A DNA stretch of 64,000 bases from Methylobacterium sp. GTDB lineage: Bacteria > Pseudomonadota > Alphaproteobacteria > Rhizobiales > Beijerinckiaceae. Positions 25,499 to 34,214 of the stretch are shown in pieces (position 1 is the first letter of the stretch; the number at the start of each line of letters is the position of its first letter). Position numbers and translations under genes: made by a program. Where the stretch lies: positions 1-64,000 of the forward strand of contig PNLY01000004.1 of assembly GCA_013823325.1 (NCBI GenBank). Reading direction: 5' to 3'. Below the pieces are notes generated by a model. The model made no database searches. It had not been told where the DNA came from and was given only the letters and a program-made list of their open reading frames with translations.

Positions 25499-26994
25499 GC
25501 GACCTCCGATCGATAACGCTGCCATTGCGCTGCCAAGGTTGTAGCAAGCTCGTCGTAGAGCCGGTAGCGCGCATCCCTCAACCTCCCGTCCGGGCGGTTC
25601 GGCACGAAGCTGCGCCTGGGCTTAACCATCTCGGCGACGCCGGCCTCGATGTCCCCGAACAGGCCGGCAGCGACGCCGGCGGCGATTGCCGCGCCGAGCG
25701 CACCGGTCTCCTCGCATTCGGCGACCGTGACCGGCACACCGAGACCATCGGCAAACATCTGGCACCAGGCCACGCTGCGCGAGCCTCCGCCGGAGAGCAC
25801 CGCACGGTCGAAGCTGACCCCGGCAGCGCGCAGGCGATCGATATGGCGGCGATGCTCGAAGACGACGCCCTCGAAGAGCGCATGCAGCATCTGCGCCCGG
25901 TCATGCCAGCCGGCGAGGCCGAGGAAGGCGGCTCGCGCCTTCGGCTCGGTTCCAGAACCGTAGAGAAAGGGATGAAAGAGCGGGCTGTCGGCGCTCGGCC
26001 TCACCGAGGCGACGAGCTCGCTGCAGCGTGCGAAAGCATCCGGGCCGTGCTCCCCCAGAATCTCGTGTACGAACCATTCGAGATTGACCGCCGAGGTGGC
26101 GCTGGATTCGACCGCGACATAGCGATCCGGCCGCCAGGTGCAGGCATGGAAGATGCGTTCGTCGACCAGCGGTCGGTCGAGGATGATCTGGTTGATGCCC
26201 CAGGTTCCGACTACGATCGCGGCCTGCCCGGGCTCGGCCGCTCCGGCGCCGACGGAGCTGGCGACGATGTCGAAGAAGCCGGCTGCGACCGGCGTACCGG
26301 CTGCAAGCCCTGTCCGCCGGGCCGCGTTCTCCGTCACGCTTCCGGCGATCGCATCGGACTGCACGAGCGGCGGCAGCAATGCTCGTGCGTCGGCAAGGCC
26401 ATAGGCTGTGAGCAACTCGGTATCGTAGTCGCGCTCGGGCAAACGCATCAGCCCGCAGCCGCTCATGTCGGAATAGTCGCTCACGCGCTCGCCGGTGAGC
26501 ATGTAGGTCAGCGCGTCCTTGCACAGGAAGGCGGTGCCGGCCCGCGCATAAATCTCCGGCCGGTTGCGCTTGACCCAGGCAAGCAGCGTCGCCGTCTGCG
26601 ACGGCCAGGGCTTTTGCAGGCAGAGCGGGTAGAGCGTTGCCGCGGTGCCATCGGCCCGCCACTCGGCTGCCAGCCCGGCGGCGCGCGTGTCGAGCGACTG
26701 GATGCCGAGGAGTGGCCCCCGCTGTTTGTCGAGCAGATAGAGGCCGTTGCCATGGCCGGCAGTGCCGACGGCGGCGATGTCGCGGCCAGTGGCCCCGGCG
26801 TCGCGCAGGCAGCCGGCGATCACCTCGCCGGCATTGTCCCAGAGCTCGCCGATCTCGCGCTCGACATGGCCGGGCTCCGGCTTGCTCGAACGGCCGTCGC
26901 GGGCCGCCTTGCCGACCACTTTGCCGCTTTGGTCGAACAGCACCGCCTTGACGACGGTGTTGCCGGCGTCGAGGCCGAGAAGCAGCTCGCTCAT
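25495..26994 (-). CDS. FGGY-family carbohydrate kinase
   Basis: This 499-residue kinase has the two-domain FGGY fold. LLLGLDAGNTVVKAVLFDQSG is the N-terminal phosphate loop (shown in part), and GVSFDRAVLSGGGSRS with WCQMFADGLGVPV is the C-terminal signature. The family phosphorylates polyols and ketoses such as xylulose, ribulose, glycerol, erythritol and autoinducer-2. The ATG overlaps the aldolase stop by 4 bases. Between a SorC regulator, an Rbs-type importer, a GlpD-like dehydrogenase and an aldolase, it most likely phosphorylates the imported polyol or keto-sugar. The exact substrate is not readable. Confidence 0.85.
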   Translation of the reverse strand: MSELLLGLDAGNTVVKAVLFDQSGKVVGKAARDGRSSKPEPGHVEREIGELWDNAGEVIAGCLRDAGATGRDIAAVGTAGHGNGLYLLDKQRGPLLGIQSLDTRAAGLAAEWRADGTAATLYPLCLQKPWPSQTATLLAWVKRNRPEIYARAGTAFLCKDALTYMLTGERVSDYSDMSGCGLMRLPERDYDTELLTAYGLADARALLPPLVQSDAIAGSVTENAARRTGLAAGTPVAAGFFDIVASSVGAGAAEPGQAAIVVGTWGINQIILDRPLVDERIFHACTWRPDRYVAVESSATSAVNLEWFVHEILGEHGPDAFARCSELVASVRPSADSPLFHPFLYGSGTEPKARAAFLGLAGWHDRAQMLHALFEGVVFEHRRHIDRLRAAGVSFDRAVLSGGGSRSVAWCQMFADGLGVPVTVAECEETGALGAAIAAGVAAGLFGDIEAGVAEMVKPRRSFVPNRPDGRLRDARYRLYDELATTLAAQWQRYRSEVA

Positions 26995-27836
26995 CCGCGC
27001 TCCTCATAGATCCGCCAGGCGGCTTCATCGTTGGCGCCGTCATGAATCATCGCCATCAGCGCCCGGACCACCCGGCTCGGCGAGGCATGCTGATAGATGT
27101 TGCGGCCATAGACCATGCCATGCGCGCCCTGCTGCATCAGCGCATGGGAGTTGGCGAAGACCTGGCGCAGATCGGCCTTGCCGCCGCCGCGCACCAGAAC
27201 CGGGCAGCGGGCCGCCTCGACGACGCGGCCGAACTCGGCCGGATCGGTGGTGGGATCGGCCTTGATGATGTCGGCGCCCATCTCGCGGGCGAGGCGCACC
27301 AGCGTGACGATCTTCTGGGCATCGCCATCGACGAGATAGCCGCCGCGTCCGCTATTGGGTTGCATCACCAGCGGCTCGATCATCAGCGGCATGCCGTAGC
27401 GCTCGCAATCCTGTCGGACCCGGGCGATGTTCTCGACGCATTGCCGGAACAGCGCCGGCTCGTCCGGCAGCATGAACAGGTTGACCACGACGCAGGCGGC
27501 ATCGAGCTTCAAGGCCGGCACGACCGGATCATGCGCATTCTGCAGCACCGCCCACATCTCGCGATGGCGCAGCGCATTATAGGGGTTGCCCATGTCGATG
27601 CGCATGACCAGCGCGGGCTTGTCCTTGCCGGGCCGTCCCTGCAGCAGGTCGGCCTGGCCGTAATTCATCTGGATCGCGTCGGGGCCGGCTTCGGCCAGCA
27701 CATCGACGATCCCTGCCATATTCTCGAGCCCGTCGAGGAAGGAGGGCTCGTTGCAGACGCCGTGATCGATCGCGACGTCAAGACACCTGCCGTTGTGGAA
27801 CAGCCGGTTCATGCGGACTTTCTTCGAATCGTACAT
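26991..27836 (-). CDS. Class I aldolase of the DeoC/FbaB/LsrF family
   Basis: The 281-residue TIM-barrel protein begins MYDSKKVRMNRLF and has the family motif LDVAIDHGVCNEP. Candidate Schiff-base lysines lie in PALKLDAACVVV and ADIIKADPTTDPAEF. GLVRGG-type phosphate binding is seen as CPVLVRGGGKADL followed by GMVYGRNIYQH. ATG 27836 has AGGGA seven bases upstream and is preferred to ATGs at 27887 or 27857, which lie inside the preceding gene. It probably cleaves the phosphorylated keto-sugar made by the kinase and flavoprotein; an LsrF-like thiolase activity is an alternative. Confidence 0.8.
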   Translation of the reverse strand: MYDSKKVRMNRLFHNGRCLDVAIDHGVCNEPSFLDGLENMAGIVDVLAEAGPDAIQMNYGQADLLQGRPGKDKPALVMRIDMGNPYNALRHREMWAVLQNAHDPVVPALKLDAACVVVNLFMLPDEPALFRQCVENIARVRQDCERYGMPLMIEPLVMQPNSGRGGYLVDGDAQKIVTLVRLAREMGADIIKADPTTDPAEFGRVVEAARCPVLVRGGGKADLRQVFANSHALMQQGAHGMVYGRNIYQHASPSRVVRALMAMIHDGANDEAAWRIYEERG

Positions 27837-29568
27837 CGCTGTTCCCTTGGTCAGCATCGCGCCGGCGAAGCATCGCTTCGTCGACACCGTGATTGGTGTT
27901 GAGTTCAGTAAAGAGCGCTGCGCATTCCGCGACGCGCCGGCGCTCGTCCCAGTCGCGGGCCCCCGCCATGAGCTGCGAGAGCTCGATCACCGCGGCATGC
28001 GAGAGCTCGCCGGTGAAGGCGATGGTCAGACGGCGCAGGACGAGATCGGCCAATGTCTCCGGACGCTCCCGGTCGATGATCCAGACGATCTCGCGATGGC
28101 CATAGGCCGGCAGGGAGCGGAGCGGCTCGTCGCCGCCTCCGGACAACGTGTGTGCGTACCCAGCTGCTCGCGTGCCGTAGCGCGCCAGCAGGCGCTGCGC
28201 CGCCTGCGGAGGCAGCCCCGCCGTTTGGGCGGCGCGCTCGATCCAGGCCTGTCGATGCGCGTTTGCCGGATAGTCGCGGCCACCGCCGATCGCGCTGTGC
28301 TCGGTGGCCGTCCGGCGCGGACGTTCCAGCCTGGCGAGGACCATGTCGGCCGCTGCGGCGCCGAAGGCGCGGAAGGTCGTCCATTTGCCGCCGACCAGAT
28401 TGAGCACCGGCCGGGCCGCGCCGGCTGCCGACTCGAGCCACTCGCAGCTATGGTCGCGCGAGATGCTGGCGGTGAGGCTGTGGTCGCTGCGCGGCAGCGG
28501 CCGTACGCCGGAGAAGCGATAGATCAGCTCGTCCGGGGCGATCGCGATGTCCGGAAAGACCTCGGCGATCGAGGCTAGGATATAGGCGGCCTCGTCAGGC
28601 TCGCAGCGCACCCCATCCGGCGTCTCGACACTGATATCGGTCGAGCCCGCCAGAACCTGGCCGAGATGGCGGAACAGGATGCAGACGCGGCCTTCACGAT
28701 TGGCGAAATAGATCATCGTCTCGCCAATCGCATCAAAGAGCCGGCGATTGGCGATGACGAGATGCGAGCCCTTGGTGCCGCCTATCAGGCGCGGTGCCCG
28801 ACTAGCCAGCTCCTGATTGGTCAGGTCGATCCAGGCGCCGGTCGCGTTGACGATGATCTCGGCGTCGAGCGTGAGGCGTTCGCCGCTCAGGCTGTCCTGG
28901 AGCACGGCGCCGCCCGGCTCCAGCCCGACGAGACCGAGATGGTTGAGCGCCAGAGCCTCGGGGGAAGCCTGTTCGCTGTCGAGGATGAGCTCGATGCCGA
29001 GCCGCTCGGGATGGCTGATCCTGGCATCGTAATAGAGCGCGCTGCCGACGATGTCGGAGCGCAGCGCCGGCCAGCGCCGCCGTGTCTCGCGGCGGCTGAA
29101 GAAGCTATGGCGCGGCACGCCGCTGTCGCGCCCGGCATAGAGGTCGTAGAGCGCGAGCCCGAGCTTGATGATCAGCGCGCCGCGCGCGCCCGCCGTTTCC
29201 GCCCCGCCGAGGAAGCGGCGCACGGCGCCGATCAAGCCGGAGAAGCGGTCGACCACCGGGATCAGCGTCGGCAGCGGGCTGACGAGGTGCGGCGCATTGG
29301 CCAGCAGCAGATTGCGCTCGCGTAGCGATTCCCGGACCAGCGCGAACTCACCGTTCTCCATGTAGCGCAGGCCGCCATGGATCATGCGCGAGGGCGCCGA
29401 GCTCGCCCCGCTCATGAAGTCGCCGCGCTCGACCAGCACGACATCGACGCCGTTGAGCGCGAGCTCGCGGAAGGTGCTGATACCGTTGATGCCGCCGCCG
29501 ACGACGAGCACCTGGGCACGCCCCTTGCGGCGCAAGGCGCCGATCCGCTCTGCACGATCCTGGGCCAT
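27778..29568 (-). CDS. GlpD-like FAD-dependent phosphopolyol dehydrogenase
   Basis: This 596-residue enzyme belongs to the FAD glycerol-3-phosphate dehydrogenase family, which includes EryB of erythritol catabolism. It has the FAD fold QVLVVGGGINGISTFRELAL, SSAPSRMIHGGLRYMENGEF, and the GlpD-type C-terminal domain after LVGGKWTTFRAFG. ATG 29568 starts 20 bases after the aldo-keto reductase stop. It is about 90 residues longer than GlpD, and its last 20 codons overlap the aldolase gene. It probably oxidises the kinase product and passes electrons to quinone at the membrane. Confidence 0.85.
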   Translation of the reverse strand: MAQDRAERIGALRRKGRAQVLVVGGGINGISTFRELALNGVDVVLVERGDFMSGASSAPSRMIHGGLRYMENGEFALVRESLRERNLLLANAPHLVSPLPTLIPVVDRFSGLIGAVRRFLGGAETAGARGALIIKLGLALYDLYAGRDSGVPRHSFFSRRETRRRWPALRSDIVGSALYYDARISHPERLGIELILDSEQASPEALALNHLGLVGLEPGGAVLQDSLSGERLTLDAEIIVNATGAWIDLTNQELASRAPRLIGGTKGSHLVIANRRLFDAIGETMIYFANREGRVCILFRHLGQVLAGSTDISVETPDGVRCEPDEAAYILASIAEVFPDIAIAPDELIYRFSGVRPLPRSDHSLTASISRDHSCEWLESAAGAARPVLNLVGGKWTTFRAFGAAAADMVLARLERPRRTATEHSAIGGGRDYPANAHRQAWIERAAQTAGLPPQAAQRLLARYGTRAAGYAHTLSGGGDEPLRSLPAYGHREIVWIIDRERPETLADLVLRRLTIAFTGELSHAAVIELSQLMAGARDWDERRRVAECAALFTELNTNHGVDEAMLRRRDADQGNSDVRFEESPHEPAVPQRQVS

Positions 29569-29587
29569 GACGATCTCTGGGTGCTTC

Positions 29588-30580
29588 TCAGGCAGTCTTG
29601 CCGAGATGTCGCGCGATCGCCTCGTCGATGCGCCGCAGCTCGGCAGCCGACAGTGCGATCCTGCCGGCGCCGGCATTCTCGACGGCCTGCGTCCGGTCAC
29701 GAGCGCCGCAGAGGGCGTAAGTGATGCCGGGCTGGGCGATGGTCCAGGCGATCACGAGCTGGGCGACAGTCGCATCATGAGCCGCCGCGATCGGAGCGAC
29801 CTCGGCGAGGAAGGTGGCGATACGTTTCAGGCTCTCGGGCGAAAAACGCGGATCGCCCTTGCGCAGGTCGTCGCCGGAGAAGACGCGGTCCGGCCCGATC
29901 TTGCCGGAGAGCAGGCCGAGCGCCAGCGAGGAATAGCTCAGCGTCGCGACATCATGCGTCCGGCAAATCGGCAGCAGGGTCGTCTCGATCTCGCGATCGA
30001 GCATGTTGTAGCGCTCCTGGATGGCGTCGACCGGGCCTACGGCGAGATAGGCCTTCAATTCTTCGGGGCTGACATTGCTCACCCCGATCGCCCGGATCGT
30101 GCCCTGCTGCTTCAGCTCCAGCAGCGTGGCCATGGTCTCGGCGACTGGCGTCGTCGGGTCCTGCCAATGGGTGATGTAGAGATCGATATAGTCCGTGCGC
30201 AGGCGGCGCAGGCTCTGCTCGACCTCGTGCAGGATGGAGTCGCGCCCGAGATGGCGATGGACGCGCTTGCCGTGCTCGTCGAAGAAGTGATTGCCCTTGT
30301 CGGTGTGCCAGACGAGGCCGCATTTCGTCGCGAGCACGACCTCGGAACGCCGGCCAGCAATGGCTTCGCCGACGATCTCCTCGGATTTGCCGAGGCCGTA
30401 GGCCGGAGCGGTGTCGATCAGGCTGACGCCGGCGTCGAGCGAGGCGCGGATCGCCTCGACCGCCTTGGCCTCGTCGGTGCCGCCCCACATCCAGCCGCCC
30501 ATCGCCCAGGTGCCGAGGCCGATGGCGCTCGCGCTCACCGCGCTCTTGCCCATCGGGCGTGATTGCTGGTCAGTTGCCAT
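29588..30580 (-). CDS. Aldo-keto reductase
   Basis: This is a 330-residue NADPH-dependent reductase with a (beta/alpha)8 barrel. The catalytic set is visible: D in LIDTAPAYGLGKSE with Y four residues later, K in LATKCGLVW and H in LYITHWQDP. GVSNVSPEEL and the C-terminal GARDRTQAVENA also fit the family. ATG 30580 overlaps the SorC gene stop by 11 bases. In this operon it probably interconverts a polyol and its aldehyde or ketone form before phosphorylation. Confidence 0.87.
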   Translation of the reverse strand: MATDQQSRPMGKSAVSASAIGLGTWAMGGWMWGGTDEAKAVEAIRASLDAGVSLIDTAPAYGLGKSEEIVGEAIAGRRSEVVLATKCGLVWHTDKGNHFFDEHGKRVHRHLGRDSILHEVEQSLRRLRTDYIDLYITHWQDPTTPVAETMATLLELKQQGTIRAIGVSNVSPEELKAYLAVGPVDAIQERYNMLDREIETTLLPICRTHDVATLSYSSLALGLLSGKIGPDRVFSGDDLRKGDPRFSPESLKRIATFLAEVAPIAAAHDATVAQLVIAWTIAQPGITYALCGARDRTQAVENAGAGRIALSAAELRRIDEAIARHLGKTA

Positions 30581-31553
30581 GGGTCTCATCCTTCAGGACA
30601 TCGGTGATCGCATTGCCGGTGGCCTCGTCGGTCGCCAGCACGTCGAGGAAGCCGCCGCGCAGGACGCTGGCGGCGGGAGCCGCCTTGCGGGCCCCCGCGC
30701 AGACGCCGATCGCCAGCGGGATCGCCTTGAGCTCGTCGAGCGTCAGGCCGATCACGCGCTCGTTGAGCGGGTAGTCGCAAAGCCGGCCGCGGCGGTCGAG
30801 CAGATGCGCGACGAGCTCGCCGGCCGCGTCGAGCCGCGCCAGCTCGCTCTCGGCACCGGAGCCGGTGGCGCGCAGGCTGAGATAGGTCGAGCGGTCGGCG
30901 AGAACCGAGCCGATGCCGGTGACCGCGATCGCCGCGTCGCGGGCACGGGCCAGGACCTCGCGCACCGACTGCAGCGAGAGCAAGACGTCGCGCTCCTCGC
31001 GGGAGGCGGCGAAGACCGGGGCGTGGATCTGGAAGGCCTTGCCCTGAAGCTTGTGGGCGAGCTGCGCCGCCAGATGGTTCACATCGGTGAAGTATTCGCC
31101 CTGGATGCCGCCGGTCGCCGGCACGACAGTGACGTCATAGGCCCGGTTCGGCGCTAGCGCCTGGATCACCGCATCGACACCGCGTCCGCCGGAGACGCAG
31201 ATCGTGTCGCCATCGCGAAGGTTCGAGAGCAGGAATTCGGCCGCGGCCCGGCCGACCGTGGTCAGGTTGACCTCTTCCTGGTCCGAGACCGTGGGCGTGA
31301 CGATCGCTTCCTTCAGCGCGCCCGCCGCCGCAAGCTGCTCCTCGAGCGCGAACAGCGATTGCAGGGGCGAACGCACCGAGATCTGCACATAGCCGCGCTC
31401 GTGCCCTTCCTTGACCAGCCGGTTGACGGTCGGATGGGAGAGGCCGGTGCGCTTGGCGATCTCGGCCTGGCTCAGGCCCTCGACGTAATGCATCACCAGC
31501 ACACGGTGGATCTTCCGCAGCCGCTCGAAATCGTCGTTGGAATGGGAGGCCAT
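30570..31553 (-). CDS. SorC/DeoR-type sugar-binding transcriptional regulator
   Basis: This 327-residue regulator has an N-terminal helix-turn-helix (LSQAEIAKRTGLSHPTVNRL) and a C-terminal sugar-phosphate-binding domain of the SorC/LsrR/EryD family (VPATGGIQGEY, ITGIGS-like AVTGIGSVLADRS). The ATG at 31553 lies 12 bases after the permease stop; the frame is open for another 390 codons upstream, but that is an out-of-frame reading of the permease gene. It probably represses the operon, and the palindrome at 35317-35330 in front of the first gene is its best candidate site. Confidence 0.87.
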   Translation of the reverse strand: MASHSNDDFERLRKIHRVLVMHYVEGLSQAEIAKRTGLSHPTVNRLVKEGHERGYVQISVRSPLQSLFALEEQLAAAGALKEAIVTPTVSDQEEVNLTTVGRAAAEFLLSNLRDGDTICVSGGRGVDAVIQALAPNRAYDVTVVPATGGIQGEYFTDVNHLAAQLAHKLQGKAFQIHAPVFAASREERDVLLSLQSVREVLARARDAAIAVTGIGSVLADRSTYLSLRATGSGAESELARLDAAGELVAHLLDRRGRLCDYPLNERVIGLTLDELKAIPLAIGVCAGARKAAPAASVLRGGFLDVLATDEATGNAITDVLKDETHGN

Positions 31554-31564
31554 GACGAGCTCGT

Positions 31565-32635
31565 TCAACCGGCGCGGACGGCGCCGCGGGCGCGCTTGCG
31601 GGTGTGGAGGAGGTGGTCGATCGTCACGGCCGCGAGCAGGATCACACCACGGATCACGTCCTGCCAGACCGGCGGCACGTCGAGCAGGGTCAGCGAGCTC
31701 GACACCACCGAGAGCAGGGCGATGCCGAGGATCGCACCCAGAATGGTGCCGGAGCCGCCCTTGAGACTGGCGCCGCCGATCACCGCCGCAGCGATGATGT
31801 TGAGCTCCATGCCGACGCCGAAGGTCGGTGGCGCGGCGCCAAAACGGGCCATGTAGAGCACGCCGGCGACGCCGGAGAGGGTCGAGCACAACACGATGCA
31901 GAAGAACTTCACCCGGTTGGTCCGGATGCCCGAATACTGCGCCGCCTTCTCGTTGCTGCCGGTGTAGAACACCTTGCGGAACACGGTCGCCTTGCGCAGC
32001 AGCAGGTCGAAGACCACGACCACGACGAGGAAGGTCAGGATGACGACCGGGACGTCGTAGACCTGGGCGAAGCCGAGAAAACGCAGGTCGAGCGGCACCG
32101 TGCCCTGGCCGATGAACTTGAAGCTCGCCGGCAGCGAGAACAGCGACAGGGGCCGGCCGTCGGTAATCGCGAGGCAAAGGCCGCGCACGATCACCATGAA
32201 GGCGAGCGAGACGATGAAGGAATGCAATCCGATCAGCGTGACAAAGGAGGCCATCGCAACGCCGATCAGGGCGCTGGCGACGATACCCGCCAGACTCGCC
32301 GACCAGGGATCGATTCCGGCGAGGAAGGCCGTGCCGGCGACCACCATGGCGAAGCAGACGACCGAGCCGACCGAGAGGTCGATCGCCCCGACGATCAGCA
32401 GCACCGTCATGCCGACCACGACGATGCCCTCGATCGAGAAGGACATCAGCATCGCCCGGATATTGCCCCAGCTCAGGAAATAGGGCGAGGCGAAGCTCAT
32501 TGCGACGCACAGCGCCAGGATGATCAGCACGAGGCCGAACTCCCGCATTCTGGCGATATTGCGCCAGCCACCGCCGGCGGTTTCCCGCGCCGCGGCCGGG
32601 CGCAGCTCTTCGTCCAATCCGCTGGCCACGCTCAT
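31565..32635 (-). CDS. Rbs-type sugar ABC transporter permease
   Basis: The 356-residue membrane protein has eight to ten hydrophobic segments and the BPD_transp_2 signatures IVVVGMTVLLIVGAIDLSVG and NIIAAAVIGGASLKGGSGT, typical of RbsC/XylH/LsrC permeases. It overlaps the ATPase gene by 4 bases. Only one permease is present, so it would act as a homodimer. Before the first membrane segment there is a roughly 30-residue cytoplasmic tail. Confidence 0.9.
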   Translation of the reverse strand: MSVASGLDEELRPAAARETAGGGWRNIARMREFGLVLIILALCVAMSFASPYFLSWGNIRAMLMSFSIEGIVVVGMTVLLIVGAIDLSVGSVVCFAMVVAGTAFLAGIDPWSASLAGIVASALIGVAMASFVTLIGLHSFIVSLAFMVIVRGLCLAITDGRPLSLFSLPASFKFIGQGTVPLDLRFLGFAQVYDVPVVILTFLVVVVVFDLLLRKATVFRKVFYTGSNEKAAQYSGIRTNRVKFFCIVLCSTLSGVAGVLYMARFGAAPPTFGVGMELNIIAAAVIGGASLKGGSGTILGAILGIALLSVVSSSLTLLDVPPVWQDVIRGVILLAAVTIDHLLHTRKRARGAVRAG

Positions 32636-34146
32636 CTCGCTTCCTGCCCTTCGATCCTGAGCCCGGAGGCGAGCCGCATGATCGTTTCCTCGTTGAGATC
32701 GTCGCCAGAGACCTCGCCCGCGATGCGGCCCTCATGCACGACGAGCACGCGGTCGCACAGGCCGATCAGTTCCGGCAGCTCCGACGAGATCGTGACGATG
32801 CCAGTGCCGCCGCTGGCGAGCTCGCGCAGGATGCGGTGAATCTCGGCCTTGGCGCCGATATCGACGCCGCGCGTCGGCTCGTCCAGGATGATCGCCTTCG
32901 GACAGACCGAGAGCAGCTTGGCGAGCGCGACCTTCTGCTGGTTGCCACCCGACAAGGTCGAAGCGGCATCGTCGAGCGAGCCGCGCTTCAGGCGCAGCTG
33001 GTCGGCGAGGCTCTTCGCCTGCGCCTGTTCCTTGGCGCGGCTAACGAAACCGGCGCTCGCGACACGGTCGATATCGAGCGCCGAGACATTCATCGCAATC
33101 GGCAGGTCGACGAAGACGCCGGCGCCCTTGCGGTCCTCGGAGAGGTAGACGATGCCGTTGGCGATGCTCTCGGCATAACAGCGCGGCGTCACCTCGTGGC
33201 CCTCGAACACGACCTTGCCCGCGGTGAGGCGGTTGAGGCCGCAGATGCCGAGCGCGATCTCCGTGCGGCCCGCGCCGATCAGCCCGGCGATTCCGAGGAC
33301 CTCGCCACGGCGCAACTCAAAAGAGATGTCACGAACGCGGCCGCAGTCACTGAGTCCGTCGACCGACATCAGCACCGTCGCCGTGGCGCTGCCAGGATTC
33401 TTCGCCGGGTAGATGTCGCCGAGATGCCGGCCGACCATGCGCCGGACGATTTCCTCCTGCGTCGTCGTCGCGACCTCTTCCGTGCAGATATAGCGCCCGT
33501 CGCGCAACACGCTGATCCGGTCGCAATGCGCGAAGACCTCGGCCATGCGGTGGCTGATATAGATGATGCTGATGCCGCGCGCCTTGAGCTGAGCGATGAT
33601 CCCGAACAGCTTGCCGGCTTCGCGCTCGGTCAGCGCCGCGGTCGGCTCGTCCAGGATCAGGATCGAGCAGTCGAGCGCCAGCGCCTTGGCGATCTCGACG
33701 ATCTGCTGCTCGGAGATCGACAGTTCCCCCACCAGCGCCTGCGGATCGATCTCGGCGAGCGAGGCAAGTATGCGGCCAGCGCGGTCGCGCAGCGCGCGAT
33801 AATCCATCAGCCAGGCGCGCCGGCTGTTGGTCGACGCCATCGAGATGTTCTCGGCGACCGAGATGTCCGGGCAGAGCGCGATCTCCTGATGCACCAGCCC
33901 GATGCCGAGCTCATGCGCCCTTTGCGGCGAGGCGATCTCGACGGGCCGGCCATCGACCAGGATCTCGCCGCCATCGGGCCTGAGGATACCGTCGATGATG
34001 TTCATCAGCGTCGACTTGCCGGCTCCGTTCTCGCCCATCAGCGCATGCACCTCGCCCTTGCGGAGCGAGAAGCTGACGCCGTCGAGCGCACGCACCGGGC
34101 CGAAATTCTTGCTGACATTGCGGACTTCGAGGGCGAGGGGCTGCAT
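32632..34146 (-). CDS. Rbs-type sugar ABC transporter ATP-binding protein (tandem domains)
   Basis: The 504-residue protein has two fused ATPase domains. Domain 1 has Walker A GENGAGKSTLMN, Walker B LILDEPTAALTE and signature LSISEQQIVEI. Domain 2 has the degenerate nucleotide site GLIGAGRTEIALGI and the canonical LSGGNQQKVALAKLL. This is the RbsA/XylG pattern. ATG 34146 is preferred because the homologous region begins immediately after it; upstream in-frame codons to 34212 overlap no gene but are not protein-like. Confidence 0.9.
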   Translation of the reverse strand: MQPLALEVRNVSKNFGPVRALDGVSFSLRKGEVHALMGENGAGKSTLMNIIDGILRPDGGEILVDGRPVEIASPQRAHELGIGLVHQEIALCPDISVAENISMASTNSRRAWLMDYRALRDRAGRILASLAEIDPQALVGELSISEQQIVEIAKALALDCSILILDEPTAALTEREAGKLFGIIAQLKARGISIIYISHRMAEVFAHCDRISVLRDGRYICTEEVATTTQEEIVRRMVGRHLGDIYPAKNPGSATATVLMSVDGLSDCGRVRDISFELRRGEVLGIAGLIGAGRTEIALGICGLNRLTAGKVVFEGHEVTPRCYAESIANGIVYLSEDRKGAGVFVDLPIAMNVSALDIDRVASAGFVSRAKEQAQAKSLADQLRLKRGSLDDAASTLSGGNQQKVALAKLLSVCPKAIILDEPTRGVDIGAKAEIHRILRELASGGTGIVTISSELPELIGLCDRVLVVHEGRIAGEVSGDDLNEETIMRLASGLRIEGQEAR

Positions 34147-34214
34147 GGCTCGGCTCGGCGCGAGGAAGGAGATCGGCGGAGCGCAGCGGCGCTCCGCCGG
34201 CAGAGTGGTCAAGC

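Noticed and set aside
31554-32735. Upstream extension of the SorC frame
   Set aside because: It is an Arg-rich out-of-frame reading of the sugar permease gene.
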